DNA from: Pseudomonas sp. HN11
GTDB lineage: Bacteria; Pseudomonadota; Gammaproteobacteria; Pseudomonadales; Pseudomonadaceae
Direction of reading: 5' to 3'
Assembly: GCF_021390155.1 (NCBI RefSeq)
Contig: NZ_CP089985.1
Coordinates: 3,979,001 to 4,043,000, forward strand
Length of the DNA stretch: 64,000 bases
Positions 33,955 through 42,693 of this stretch are shown in pieces. A model generated the notes under the pieces. That model had not been told where the DNA came from. It did not search any database and saw only the letters and a program-made list of their open reading frames with translations. Positions within the stretch are counted from its first letter, which is position 1. Every line of letters begins with the position of its first letter. The position numbers and the translations under genes were made by a program.

Positions 33955-34779
33955 ATGCGTAAACTGATCTTCGCCAGCCTCTGCCTGCTGGCCGGCTGCC
34001 AACAAACGCCGCCGGCCAACGACCAGCTCGACGCCGTGCTCTGGACCCAGACCTCCATCGAGCATGAGTTGATCTACCGCCAGCTCTTTGCCAATGCCAC
34101 CCGCCAACTCGACGTGGCCCTGGCGGATCCGACCTGGGATGCCCTGCCCTTCCCGCCACGCAACCTGAAAGGCTTGCCACCGGCGGTCGTGGTCGATATC
34201 GACGAAACCCTGCTGGACAACGTGCCGCTCAACGCCCGCGATGTGGTCAACAACCAGATCTATTCCTACGACCGCTGGAACACCTGGGTCGACCAGGCCA
34301 AGGCCCAGGCATTGCCCGGCGCGGTCGCCTTCCTGCAAGCGGCCCAACACAAAGGCATCACGATCTACTACCTGACCAACCGCGAACACAGCCAGGTCGC
34401 CGCCACAGTGAAAAACCTGCGCCTGCGCGGTTTCCCGGTGGAAAGCGACGAACACGTCCTCGCCGCCAGCACCCCCACCGGCCACTGCGAAAGCGCCGGC
34501 TACGGCAAAAACTGCCGCCGCCAATGGGTCGCCGCCCATGCCCGCGTGTTGTTGATGGCCGGCGATTCTCTGGGGGATTTCGTCCAGGCCGAGCACAACA
34601 CCGTCGCGGATCAACGCAAAGCCGTGGCGCCCTACATGAACTGGCTGGGGCAGCGCTGGTTTCTGCTGCCCAACCCGACCTATGGCAACTGGTACAGCGC
34701 GCCGTATGGGGATGATGAGAAGTTGCCGTTCGAACAAAAGCGCAAGCTCAAGCAGCAAGCGTTGCAGTTGCAGGAGTAG
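33955..34779 (+). CDS. Class B-type acid phosphatase lipoprotein (e(P4) family, HAD fold)
   Basis: 274 residues with lipobox LLAGC (Cys 15). HAD motif I reads VVDIDETLLDN, motif II is in YYLTNREHSQ, and motif IV is in LLMAGDSLGDF. This matches the lipoprotein e(P4)/5'-nucleotidase outer-membrane acid phosphatases, which strip phosphate from NMN, nucleotides or other phosphomonoesters at the surface or in the periplasm. Transcribed alone. Confidence 0.9.
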   Translation: MRKLIFASLCLLAGCQQTPPANDQLDAVLWTQTSIEHELIYRQLFANATRQLDVALADPTWDALPFPPRNLKGLPPAVVVDIDETLLDNVPLNARDVVNNQIYSYDRWNTWVDQAKAQALPGAVAFLQAAQHKGITIYYLTNREHSQVAATVKNLRLRGFPVESDEHVLAASTPTGHCESAGYGKNCRRQWVAAHARVLLMAGDSLGDFVQAEHNTVADQRKAVAPYMNWLGQRWFLLPNPTYGNWYSAPYGDDEKLPFEQKRKLKQQALQLQE

Positions 34780-34795
34780 CGATGGAGCCTGGATA

Positions 34796-35080
34796 TCAAC
34801 GTTTTTTGGGGCGCTCGTTTTTAGACATCTCCCTGGCGGCCCAAGCCATACCAAGGGTTAGAGCAATGAATACGGCTTCACATACTACGTTCCAAATGAT
34901 CGTGAACCAGAACAACTTCGGCTGCCCTACAAGCGTGTAGGTGACGGAAGGCCCCACGCGACTGTAAGAAATCGCCACACCGCGAATTAACCCGTCGACA
35001 ATGAGATAGCCATGAAGCCCTACAACAAAGATGAGAGCGGCTGTGATACACCAAAGCGATCGGCTGTCCGATAGCCTCAT
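34796..35080 (-). CDS. Small two-helix membrane protein next to an Hcp remnant
   Basis: 94 residues with helices at about 9-31 and 57-80 and a basic C-terminus (NERPKKR). An AGGAGAA ribosome-binding site lies 7 nt upstream. Directly upstream on the same strand, 19 nt away, is the last part of an hcp1-like gene. The order hcp then small gene suggests a leftover of a type VI secretion accessory module, perhaps an immunity or accessory protein. No family recognised. Confidence 0.65.
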   Translation of the reverse strand: MRLSDSRSLWCITAALIFVVGLHGYLIVDGLIRGVAISYSRVGPSVTYTLVGQPKLFWFTIIWNVVCEAVFIALTLGMAWAAREMSKNERPKKR

Positions 35081-35099
35081 AGCAATTCTCCTAGAAGCC

Positions 35100-35201
35100 T
35101 CAAACCTTGACGTTCTGCCGGATATTCCAGCCGAACTTCACTGGGCCACCGTCCTTGGCACCATCGGCTTTCTGTGGCTGGTAGCTGACGTCGACCGTGG
35201 C
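35100..35201 (-). pseudogene. C-terminal fragment of an Hcp1-type T6SS tube protein
   Basis: 33 codons ending in TGA encode VDVSYQPQKADGAKDGG plus PVKFGWNIRQNVKV. This nearly equals the C-terminus of P. aeruginosa Hcp1. A stop codon interrupts the frame just before, and the upstream sequence (to about 35260) does not continue Hcp in any frame. The remaining 130 or so residues are missing, so this is a relic. Confidence 0.85.
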
Positions 35202-35259
35202 CTAACTGATAGCTTGGCAGCAACTCTGAGCTTTACCAGTAGCGCTATGTCCGGAAACG

Positions 35260-35936
35260 TCAAAACACTTGCGATCGGCAGAAGTCGTGGTAATTGAATG
35301 GCCGGCCTAACTGCACCAACGCTTTGTGCAGATCCAGCTCGCCATTGCGCTCGCGGTCGATGGCCTGGGCCTGCTCATCGGTATCCGCAATGATTGGCGA
35401 AATACCCGGCAGGATGGTTACGTGGTCAGGGTTACGCCCAGCGGCGGCGGTGCGTTTTTTGATGTCGCTGTAGTACGCCTGGGCATCTTCGAAATTGCCC
35501 ACGCCGGCGAAAATCCCCTCGGCATAGTTCGCCGCCAGGCTGCGCCCGGATTCGGAGATTCCCGCCTGGAAAATCACCGGTTGGCCTTGGGCCGAATGGG
35601 CTATATTCAGCGGCCCGGTGACCGAGAAAAACTCGCCGTGGTGATCGAGGCGGTGTTGGCGCTGCGGGTCGAGGAACACCTTGGTTTGTTTGTCACGCAC
35701 AAAGGCGTCGTCTTCATAAGAGTCCAACAGGCCCTGCACCACCTCCAGGTGTTCGGCCGCGCGGCGATAACGCTCGGTGTGGTCGATGTGTTGCTCGCGG
35801 CCAAAGTTACCGGCCGCGCCTTCCAAGCCGGTGGTGACCACGTTCCAGCCGGCGCGGCCGCCGCTGATGTGGTCCAGGGACGCAAACTGCCGCGCCACGT
35901 TGAAGGGTTCGGTATAGGAGGTTGCCGAATTTGAGT
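35260..35936 (-). pseudogene. Internal fragment of a luciferase-like flavin monooxygenase (NtaA/SfnA type)
   Basis: The open frame covers SATSYTEPFNVARQFASLDH, then ISGGRAGWNVVTT, DPQRQHRLDHHGEFFSVTGPLN, GQPVIFQAGISESGRSLAA and HVTILPGISPIIADT. These are the central motifs of long LLM-class FMN-dependent monooxygenases, normally about 440-450 residues. About 220 residues remain: the first 100 or so and the last 120 or so are gone, and the 3' end breaks at HDF. In-frame stops lie just upstream near 35955. Confidence 0.88.
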
Positions 35937-36048
35937 TGCCGGGGTGAGATGGGCATCAAGGTATTCCTCCGTGGATGGCCGCGGTGCTGGCCTGTGGAGA
36001 ATGACCTTAATGCCCGCGGGCGGGGCTTGTGAAAGGCTTTGTAGATCC

Positions 36049-36135
36049 ATGCCAATTATTAAAATTACTGATTTAAACTCAGAAAAAACATTCGAAAAAG
36101 GCATAATAAATAGCAACACTGTCGCGGGGCGTTGA
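36049..36135 (+). CDS. Possible 28-residue peptide with bacteriocin/RiPP-leader-like start
   Basis: MPIIKITDLNSEKTFEKG and ten further residues (ending NTVAGR). The MPxIxIxDLxxxxxxxxxA/G start resembles leaders of small Pseudomonas peptides that usually continue to a Gly-Gly site. Here the frame stops after AGR. No clear ribosome-binding site. It sits in an AT-rich patch of gene debris and may be a truncated relic. Confidence 0.3.
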   Translation: MPIIKITDLNSEKTFEKGIINSNTVAGR

Positions 36136-36247
36136 AGCGGCTTTGGACACGATCATGATAAAACAAGGAGAATGGCGACCTTTCAAACTCAACGCGCTGG
36201 CATCAGGTTCTCCCTCGATCCCAATCTGATTCAAGCCACAAGGTCAT

Positions 36248-36400
36248 ATGGATATGAAACGGGTACTTATCGCTTGGCTCGATATGTTATCGCTCACCCA
36301 ACCCTCACTGTCCTTCGCGGATAACCTCAACGGGAAAACCCTATTTACCCAACGGTGTGCGATGTGCCACGGCGCCGATATCAGGCGATCGGTCGGCTGA
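36248..36400 (+). pseudogene. Truncated periplasmic cytochrome c
   Basis: 50 codons encode a signal peptide (MDMKRVLIAWLDMLSLTQ through the likely cut after SFA) and then NGKTLFTQRCAMCHGADI, containing a CxxCH heme-binding motif. The frame ends shortly after the motif, so the axial Met and most of the fold are missing. A different 50-codon frame with a good AAGGAG site (36172-36324) overlaps it but matches nothing. Together these suggest the junction of a deletion. Confidence 0.65.
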
Positions 36401-36403
36401 GTA

Positions 36404-36464
36404 CATATCCGTTTTTTAGGTTACGGCGGCTATTGGTTCCGCCGTTACCTAAATAACGGATATG
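36404..36464. repeat. Long near-perfect inverted repeat downstream of gspD
   Basis: Arms of 26 bp (CATATCCGTTTTTTAGG... and its partner ...CCTAAATAACGGATATG) with two mismatches and a 9-nt loop. It resembles the CATATCCGTT/AACGGATATG repeats scattered in Pseudomonas intergenic regions. It is 5 nt past the gspD stop and could work as its terminator. Confidence 0.8.
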
Positions 36465-36469
36465 AACAC

Positions 36470-38581
36470 CTACTGACCAGGCCGCAACAACTGCATCTGC
36501 TGCCGATAATCATCCGTCACCTGCCGCGCCTGCCCACTGCTGGTAATCACCTTAGGCGTAATCAACACAATCAACTCCGTCCGATCCTTTGACTTGCTGG
36601 TACTCCCAAACAACCACCGCAACCCCGGAACCTTCCCAAGATAAGGCACGGCACTCACACTCTCTCCGTTGTCCTGCTTGATCAACCCCCCCAGCAACAC
36701 CGTCTGCCCACTCTGCACCGCCACCTGCGTCGACACCGACCGCGTCGAAATACGCGGATTCACCGGCGTGTCGCTGTTCGCACTCTGGCTTTCGGCATCA
36801 CTGACCTGCTGCTGAATATCCATATACACCAACCCACCCGGATTGATCCGCGGTACCACGTCGAGGATCACCCCCGTCTGCACATACTCGACGCTGCTCA
36901 AGGTGGTATCCGCATCCCCGGTATTCACCGTGGTCTGGTTGATCGGAATGTTGTCCCCCACCTGAATCTGCGCTGGCTGGTTGTTCATCACCACCAGCGA
37001 CGGCGCCGACAGCACCTGCGTGCGGCCATTGGTTTCCAGCGCATGCAATGCCACTTGCAAATTCGAACTGACAAACGAATAGAACAACGAATCCGTCGCC
37101 CCAAGCCCAGCCCCACCGCCGCCCAGTGCGCCCTGGCTGCCGGAAGCGTTGGCCACGCTGGTGCTGGAGGAATTACCCGCCAGACGCCCCAGGTACCACT
37201 GCACGCCCAGGTCCAGTTCACCGGTGAGCTTGACCTCTAGGATGCGCGTCTCGATCTGCACTTGCAGCGGCGGGTTATCGAGCCGTTTGATGGCCGCTTC
37301 GATCTCTTTCCACTGTGCCGGACGGGTGCGCACCAGCAGTTGGTTGCTGCTCTTTTGCGCAGTGATGCGGGTGCCGGCTTCAAGAGCGTTGATGGGCGCG
37401 ACTTGCTTTTCTTCCGGCTCCGGCTCTTCGGCAGCAGGTGGGTTGTTCTGCAGGCCACCGGTATTGAGCGACGACAGAGTCGTCGTGCGCAGGCCAGGCG
37501 CAACCTTGGCCGGTGTATCGTCCTTGATCGCGCCGGTGCCGTAGATCTGTCGCAGGTACTTGGCCAGGTCGGCGGCCTTCATATTGCGCACGTCGTAGAC
37601 GTACATCTGCGGCTCGTTACCGCCACCCTCGTCGATGGTACGGATCCAGTCGCCCACTTCGCTGAGGTAATGCGGCTGGGAAGAAATCGCTACCACCGAG
37701 TTGGTCCGTTCAATCGGCAAAAAGCGCAGCATGCCGGCCAGGGGCATGCCGCTGTCTGGGCCGAACATGCTTTGCAGTTGGGGCATCAGCTCGGCCACGG
37801 AAGCCCGTTGCAGACCGAACACGCCCACCGACATACCCTTGAGCCAGTCCACATCGAAAGTGTCGATGGTGTCCTGGTAGTTGGCCAACTCATCCGGGGT
37901 GCCCGCCAGGCTCAGCACGTTGCGCGCCGGGTCCACCAGCAAGAACGCGTTCTCGCGGGCGAAGGGTTTGAGCAGTTTCTGCATCTCGGTGGCGGAGATA
38001 TAGCGCAGCGCAAACAGCCGCGCCGACAGGCCGCTGGACGGTGCGGCCACGCTCATCTGCGGCACCAGTTTGCCGGCCACCGCCTGGCTGGCGGGCAGGA
38101 TCACGTAGCGATCACCCTGCTTGATCATCGCGTTGTCGGTCCAGGACAGCAGGGTTTCGAGGATCGACAGCGCCTGTCGCTTGTCCACCGGTTTGGAGGT
38201 GGAAAAACTCACGTTGCCCTTCACGCCCTGGGCGATGCTGTAGTTTTCGTGCAGCAGGTCGCCCATCACGCTGTTGATCACCGCTTCGATGGGTTGGTCG
38301 GCAAAGTTGAAGACGATATCGCCGCCCTCTTCTTTCGCCACCGGCTGCGCTGCCGGCGCGCGCACGAACTGCTGGTTGCCACGGATCAGTTGGCGCTGCG
38401 TTGGGGTTTTTATCGCAGGCGGTGGACTTTCCGGCGCGGCTTGCTCGGTCGGCGGGCGTTGCGAGCCGGTGCCTTGCATGGCTTCGTGCAGCAGATCGTC
38501 GTCCGGATCGAGGCGGTCGGGGAAGGATCCACAGCCGCTCAGGACAAAAGCGGTAGCCAGGCAAAACGTTGAGGTGCGCAT
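36470..38581 (-). CDS. gspD: Type II secretion secretin GspD, lipoprotein form (Hxc-like)
   Basis: 703 residues from ATG 38581. MRTSTFCLATAFVLSGCG has a lipobox (LSGC), so the secretin is itself lipidated, as in HxcQ, and may need no separate pilotin. N-domains carry NFADQPIEAVINSVMGDLL and FALRYISATEMQKLLKPF; the secretin domain shows VQIETRILEVKLTGELDLG, GDNIP, VGVILDVVP-like (TGVILDVVPRINPGG) and QSGQTVLLGGLI. It is the last gene of the operon. An Ala/Pro-rich N-terminal extension in the longer frame was not included. Confidence 0.93.
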   Translation of the reverse strand: MRTSTFCLATAFVLSGCGSFPDRLDPDDDLLHEAMQGTGSQRPPTEQAAPESPPPAIKTPTQRQLIRGNQQFVRAPAAQPVAKEEGGDIVFNFADQPIEAVINSVMGDLLHENYSIAQGVKGNVSFSTSKPVDKRQALSILETLLSWTDNAMIKQGDRYVILPASQAVAGKLVPQMSVAAPSSGLSARLFALRYISATEMQKLLKPFARENAFLLVDPARNVLSLAGTPDELANYQDTIDTFDVDWLKGMSVGVFGLQRASVAELMPQLQSMFGPDSGMPLAGMLRFLPIERTNSVVAISSQPHYLSEVGDWIRTIDEGGGNEPQMYVYDVRNMKAADLAKYLRQIYGTGAIKDDTPAKVAPGLRTTTLSSLNTGGLQNNPPAAEEPEPEEKQVAPINALEAGTRITAQKSSNQLLVRTRPAQWKEIEAAIKRLDNPPLQVQIETRILEVKLTGELDLGVQWYLGRLAGNSSSTSVANASGSQGALGGGGAGLGATDSLFYSFVSSNLQVALHALETNGRTQVLSAPSLVVMNNQPAQIQVGDNIPINQTTVNTGDADTTLSSVEYVQTGVILDVVPRINPGGLVYMDIQQQVSDAESQSANSDTPVNPRISTRSVSTQVAVQSGQTVLLGGLIKQDNGESVSAVPYLGKVPGLRWLFGSTSKSKDRTELIVLITPKVITSSGQARQVTDDYRQQMQLLRPGQ

Positions 38582-38586
38582 GTCAA

Positions 38587-39105
38587 TCAAGGGAGAGGCT
38601 CGCGGGGCAAAGTGATGGGGGGCCGGTTGGACGGCGGCGGCAGGCGTTTGGCGTAGAGGCTCAAGGTTTGCGTGCGGCCATCCAGGCTGAATCGGGCGTA
38701 TTGCGGAGTGAGGTGGTCCAGGCGCCAGCCGTTGGGCAGGGCCTGACCGAGACGCACGGTCAGGGCACGGCCGTCGGCCTGCTTGAGCATGGCCATTTGC
38801 AGGTTGCCGGTGATCATGATGCCGCTGAGGGTCAGGTTGGCCAGGCTGGTGACCTGGGCTCTGCCCACGACGCGGTCCGGGCTGCGGTCCGGGCTGAACA
38901 GCGGCGCCTGCCAAGTGGCGGCGAGGTTTTCCAACGGGACACTCGGCGCGACCTGTACCTGAGCGGTGGGATGGGCACGCGTGGGCGCTTCAGGCAGCCA
39001 CTGCGGTTCATCGCCGATGCTGCTGAGGATCACCGCCATCAACACGCTCAGCAATCCCGACAAGCCGAGCAAACCCCACTCCACGGGGCGTAGTCTGCCG
39101 ATCAT
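38587..39105 (-). CDS. T2SS inner-membrane protein, GspC/GspN-like
   Basis: 172 residues: one N-terminal helix (EWGLLGLSGLLSVLMAVIL) and a periplasmic part with ATWQAPLFSPDRSPD and LTLSGIMITGNLQMAMLK, the HR-like region of GspC that contacts the secretin, then LGQALPNGWRLDHLTPQYARF. There is no PDZ domain, so it is a short GspC or a GspN-type protein. It lies between gspM and gspD, 5 nt before gspD. Confidence 0.78.
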   Translation of the reverse strand: MIGRLRPVEWGLLGLSGLLSVLMAVILSSIGDEPQWLPEAPTRAHPTAQVQVAPSVPLENLAATWQAPLFSPDRSPDRVVGRAQVTSLANLTLSGIMITGNLQMAMLKQADGRALTVRLGQALPNGWRLDHLTPQYARFSLDGRTQTLSLYAKRLPPPSNRPPITLPREPLP

Positions 39106-39704
39106 GGCGTCACCGGCGCCGGTTGCAGGTAACCGCGCACCAGCAAGTGCACCACCAACTTGCCTGCACCGCCATTGGCTGGCGCCTGCTGACTGCGACG
39201 GATGCGCAGTTCATCCACGAACAGGAACGGCGGCTGATACTCCAGTTCATGCAGCAATGCTTCCAAGGGTTCGATGGCACAGTCGAGAGTCAGGCTGACT
39301 TTCACTTGGCGATACGGCTCGCCGTCGTCTTGGTCCGGTGTGATGGGCTTGCGCTGGGTGAGGCTGCAACCGCCACCGAGGTTGGCGTGGCTGTTGATCA
39401 GGTCAGCGAGGCGTTGCATCAGGTCGGCCGCCACGACGTCGGGGTCATCTCCCGGCAACAGGCTGGTGCTGCTGGCTGGGTCTCGACGGGCCTGTTCAAG
39501 CTGCTGGCGCAAGGCCTCGCGTTGGCGTAATACACCGGCATACCGCTGTTGCTGCTCGCGCAGCTGTTCAGCCTGCTCGCCCATATCGCGCAGGGGCCCG
39601 GCGAACCAGCTGTCGATCAACAGCCAATAAGCTGTGCCGACCACCACGGCCAGCACCAGTAAGGCGGCGCATCGGCGTTCACGGGGTGTGAGGGGGCGGC
39701 GCAT
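39102..39704 (-). CDS. gspM: Type II secretion protein GspM
   Basis: 200 residues from ATG 39704. It has an N-terminal membrane helix (CAALLVLAVVVGTAYWLLID), a coiled-coil (MGEQAEQLREQQQRYAGVLRQREA split over about 40-80) and a ferredoxin-like end with LEALLHELEYQPPFLFVDELRI. GspM stabilises GspL in the inner membrane. The start overlaps the end of gspL by 26 nt. Confidence 0.85.
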   Translation of the reverse strand: MRRPLTPRERRCAALLVLAVVVGTAYWLLIDSWFAGPLRDMGEQAEQLREQQQRYAGVLRQREALRQQLEQARRDPASSTSLLPGDDPDVVAADLMQRLADLINSHANLGGGCSLTQRKPITPDQDDGEPYRQVKVSLTLDCAIEPLEALLHELEYQPPFLFVDELRIRRSQQAPANGGAGKLVVHLLVRGYLQPAPVTP

Positions 39705-40671
39705 CGGCGGTCTCCTGGCGTAGGTGGGCACGCAAGGCAAACTGGTCTTTGCCGGTGCGCGCATCGGGCTGGATCACCCCTTCGAACTGGGCATTTTCCA
39801 GGCTGCGGCAGCCTTTGATACGGGTGATCAGCGCACTGGCCTTGGCGCTTTGGCCAGAGATGGAAATTTCGCCGTCTTTCACGTCCAACTGATCGAGCCA
39901 AGTGTCGCCGGGCAGGCAAGTGGTCAGGTCATTGAGCAGCGCGGCCAGCGGCGGTTGCGCCAGTTTGCGCCGGGTAAGGTATTGCGCCGCGCCACGGGTA
40001 TTGAGCAATTGCTGGCGCAGGGCATACACCTCGGCAACCTGGGCTTTCTGTTGCTGGACGCTGGCGTGCATGGCGTCGATGACGCGCTGGCGGTCGTTGA
40101 GCCACAGCAGCATCGCCGCGATCAGCAAGGCCCCGCACAACCACGGCAGGCTGCGTTGCAAGCCCATGCCGGGCGGACGTTGACGGGGGCGCAGTGGCGC
40201 GGGCAACAGATCGATACCGAGGTTGGCCGCGTCCACGCGATGGGGATGCAGGCCGAGGGCAGCACAGTCAGTGAGAATCTGGTCCAGGCGCTCGCGCAGC
40301 ATCGCCACCAGCGTGACCTCAAGGTGGGTGGGCGTGCGCCGCTCCTGGCGTGCGACGAAGTAGAGTTGGTCGGCCTCGAATGGGGTATAGCGGTCCAGTT
40401 CATAACCGACCACGACACTCAGATTGCGCCCGGCGGCCAACGGCAGTTGCACGCGTTGCAGCAGCACAGCATCCGCGCCGAGCATCAGCACTTGGCGCGC
40501 GCTGCCCGGCGCGACAGGCGCTGCGACCGGCCAGTGGTGGATCTGCTCCGGCGGTTCTTGCCGTGCCAGCCAACTCGGCACACAGGCGCGCAGCTCCGCG
40601 AGCCATAGGCGCCAGGCCTGTTGCAACAGGCTGCCGCGCCAGTGCCGGGCGATGGGTTCCAGTCGATTCAT
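39679..40671 (-). CDS. gspL: Type II secretion protein GspL
   Basis: 330 residues from ATG 40671. The N-terminal cytoplasmic domain (VVGYELDRYTPFEADQLYF) is of the PilM/GspL actin-like kind, followed by a helix LPWLCGALLIAAMLLWL (about 165) and a PilN-like periplasmic domain (LLNDLTTCLPGDTWLDQLDVKDGEISISGQS). GspL links the ATPase GspE to the membrane platform. Its start lies within the operon, 3 nt from overlapping the gspK stop. Confidence 0.85.
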   Translation of the reverse strand: MNRLEPIARHWRGSLLQQAWRLWLAELRACVPSWLARQEPPEQIHHWPVAAPVAPGSARQVLMLGADAVLLQRVQLPLAAGRNLSVVVGYELDRYTPFEADQLYFVARQERRTPTHLEVTLVAMLRERLDQILTDCAALGLHPHRVDAANLGIDLLPAPLRPRQRPPGMGLQRSLPWLCGALLIAAMLLWLNDRQRVIDAMHASVQQQKAQVAEVYALRQQLLNTRGAAQYLTRRKLAQPPLAALLNDLTTCLPGDTWLDQLDVKDGEISISGQSAKASALITRIKGCRSLENAQFEGVIQPDARTGKDQFALRAHLRQETADAPPPHTP

Positions 40672-41369
40672 TCTTGCCAACGCAACACCCGATAGGGCTG
40701 TGCGCTGTCCTCCGATGGGCTTAATAAAACGGTGACTTGCAGCCGCGCCTGATAACCACCGGGGCGCTCGGCGCGGCTGTCGACCACCAGCACTTCGCCG
40801 GGGTCGGCACCTTCGGCGTGCTGGCGCGGCAGGTTCAACGCCTTGCGCATCAACGGGCTGGCGAAGGCGGGATCGGGGCGATCAAGGTCGCTCCACAGGG
40901 TGATCTCGGGCAGCAATTGGCTATAGAGGGCTTGCGTCATGCCAGGCAATTGGCGCACTTCTTCCAGCACCCGAAATGGCACAAGCCCCTGTTGACGGCG
41001 CACTTGGAGGGCCTTGGTCAACTGTGTAGCTTGGGCCGAGGTGGCGCCGCAGGCCAGGGCCAGACGTGTGAAATCCTGTGCCTCGGCATTGATCAGGTAG
41101 AGCTTGCCGCGCTCACTGCGCAGGCTGACGTGTAACTGGGCGTCGTCAAACACCAAGGGGATGTCACGACCATCGGCCACCCAGCGCCGGTCGGCCATGA
41201 CCATGGCGATACCGGCTTCAGCGGCCAGCACGGTTTGTGTGTGCTGGCGCAACCACAGTGCCTGGCGACTTTCCAGCTGCACCCAGCCGGCCAGGCCGCC
41301 GAGCAACACGCTGAGCAAGGCCAGTACCCACAGCACCAGCAGCAGGGCCGCACCGCGCTGGCGCCTCAT
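40668..41369 (-). CDS. gspK: Minor pseudopilin GspK
   Basis: 233 residues from ATG 41369. The prepilin-type N-terminus reads RRQRGAALLLVLWVLALLSVLL: Gly before the cleavage site and the hydrophobic helix, without Glu at +5, as expected for GspK, which caps the pseudopilus. A helical insert (LALACGATSAQATQLTKAL) and VLEEVRQLPGM match the family. The longer frame upstream overlaps gspJ and has no signal. Confidence 0.88.
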   Translation of the reverse strand: MRRQRGAALLLVLWVLALLSVLLGGLAGWVQLESRQALWLRQHTQTVLAAEAGIAMVMADRRWVADGRDIPLVFDDAQLHVSLRSERGKLYLINAEAQDFTRLALACGATSAQATQLTKALQVRRQQGLVPFRVLEEVRQLPGMTQALYSQLLPEITLWSDLDRPDPAFASPLMRKALNLPRQHAEGADPGEVLVVDSRAERPGGYQARLQVTVLLSPSEDSAQPYRVLRWQE

Positions 41370-41935
41370 TCTTCCACACTCCCGCTGGACAGGTTCAAGC
41401 GCAAAGCAATCACCTGGGTGACCCAGGGCACCGGGCCGTCGACGCTGGCGGCGATGCGCACGGCGGCCGGCAAACGCCTGGGCCATGGCCATTCATTGAT
41501 CCAACCGGTGGGCTGGCCCAGCGGTGACGTACCGCGATAACTGAACTGCAGACCCTCGATGCTTCTCAGCAGCACCTGGGGCTCACGTTGAGCAAACCCG
41601 ACCTGCAAATCCTGTTCGACCTGTTGCAGGCTGAACCGCTGGATCCCCCCACCGAGCACACCGGGCAAGGTCGAGACGAACTCCAGACGCTGCGCCGTGC
41701 CGACGAAAAATCCACCGCCTTCGCCCACCGCCAGCGGTAACGCCTCGCTGATCGCCGTGCGCAAAAACTGCTGCGCGGCACGCACTTCATCCAGGCTCAC
41801 CGTATACGCCTGGGCCTTGGACACGGCACGATTGGCGCCCAGCAATGCGCCGCCAACCAGCACCAGCAACACGCCCAGCAAGCTGAGCACCACGAGGATT
41901 TCCAGCAAGGTAAAACCCTGCTCGCGGCGTTTCAC
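41366..41935 (-). CDS. gspJ: Minor pseudopilin GspJ
   Basis: 189 residues. The prepilin signal is KRREQGFTLLEILVVLSLLG with Glu at +5. The globular domain contains EVRAAQQFLRTAISEALPL and the C-terminal VTQVIALRLNLSSG strand. GspJ binds GspI and GspK at the pseudopilus tip. Four-base overlap with gspK. Confidence 0.9.
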   Translation of the reverse strand: MKRREQGFTLLEILVVLSLLGVLLVLVGGALLGANRAVSKAQAYTVSLDEVRAAQQFLRTAISEALPLAVGEGGGFFVGTAQRLEFVSTLPGVLGGGIQRFSLQQVEQDLQVGFAQREPQVLLRSIEGLQFSYRGTSPLGQPTGWINEWPWPRRLPAAVRIAASVDGPVPWVTQVIALRLNLSSGSVEE

Positions 41936-42264
41936 AGGCGTGCCTTCAACGTGCTGAAACGGGCCTGGTGCGGGCCCTCGTCGAGAACCAGGTCGAGACG
42001 AAAAATACGCGCTTGCTGCCGGGCGGTTGTCAGTCGCCAGTGGATGCCGTCCAGTTCGCCCTGGCTGACGCCATTGCTCAACCGTCCTGCGGCTTCCTGA
42101 TCGAAAATGGTCAGCGCCGCATGGGTGAGCCGGTCACTGTGGGCCACCTGGGACAACGAGCGCGCGCTCTGGCCGAACGCAACCAGCAGGACCGTGCTGC
42201 ACACCGCCATCAGCGTCAGCGCGGCGAGCATTTCCAGCAGCGTGAAGCCAGCCTGGCGGTTCAT
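41932..42264 (-). CDS. gspI: Minor pseudopilin GspI
   Basis: 110 residues from ATG 42264 with prepilin signal NRQAGFTLLEMLAALTLMAV. ATG 42264 places the cleavage motif at the N-terminus as required; the longer frame does not. It would initiate the tip complex with GspJ and GspK. Four-base overlap with gspJ and gspH. Confidence 0.9.
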   Translation of the reverse strand: MNRQAGFTLLEMLAALTLMAVCSTVLLVAFGQSARSLSQVAHSDRLTHAALTIFDQEAAGRLSNGVSQGELDGIHWRLTTARQQARIFRLDLVLDEGPHQARFSTLKARL

Positions 42265-42686
42265 GGCAGCGCCTTGGATTGCACGCTGCCGGTGAGCCAG
42301 CCGATATCGATACGCCAACGCCGGGCGCCGTTGACCAACAGAAGATTGCCGCCGGTGGAGCTGCCGTCAGGGTAGAACTCGACGGCAGGGCCGACCTGTT
42401 CGGCAGTGTGCAGCGTGACTTGCAGCTGCGACGGCCAACGTTGCAACGCTCGTCCCGGCGCCTGGAATGTCCGATCTCGCAGGTCAAACTCAGTGCGCGC
42501 GGCTTGCCCACTGACTATCGCCCCCGCCCGTGTGGTGCGCAACGCCTCCACCATCTGCCCGACCGCGCGACGCTCTTTCGCCGTTTGCAGACCCTGGCGC
42601 ACACCCACCCCCAGTAAACCGGCAGCCAGGCTGAGCAACAGGATCACCACCAGCATTTCCAGCAGGGTAAAGCCGCGCTGGAACAT
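42261..42686 (-). CDS. gspH: Minor pseudopilin GspH
   Basis: 141 residues from ATG 42686 with prepilin signal FQRGFTLLEMLVVILLLSLA. The body has ERRAVGQMVEALRTTRAGAIVSGQAARTEFDL and FYPDGSSTGGNLLL, matching GspH. It lies 8 nt after gspG. Confidence 0.9.
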   Translation of the reverse strand: MFQRGFTLLEMLVVILLLSLAAGLLGVGVRQGLQTAKERRAVGQMVEALRTTRAGAIVSGQAARTEFDLRDRTFQAPGRALQRWPSQLQVTLHTAEQVGPAVEFYPDGSSTGGNLLLVNGARRWRIDIGWLTGSVQSKALP

Positions 42687-42693
42687 GGCCGCG

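Noticed and set aside
35031-35297. 88-codon plus-strand frame over the Hcp fragment
   Set aside because: The opposite strand gives the unmistakable Hcp1 C-terminus; this frame is its shadow.
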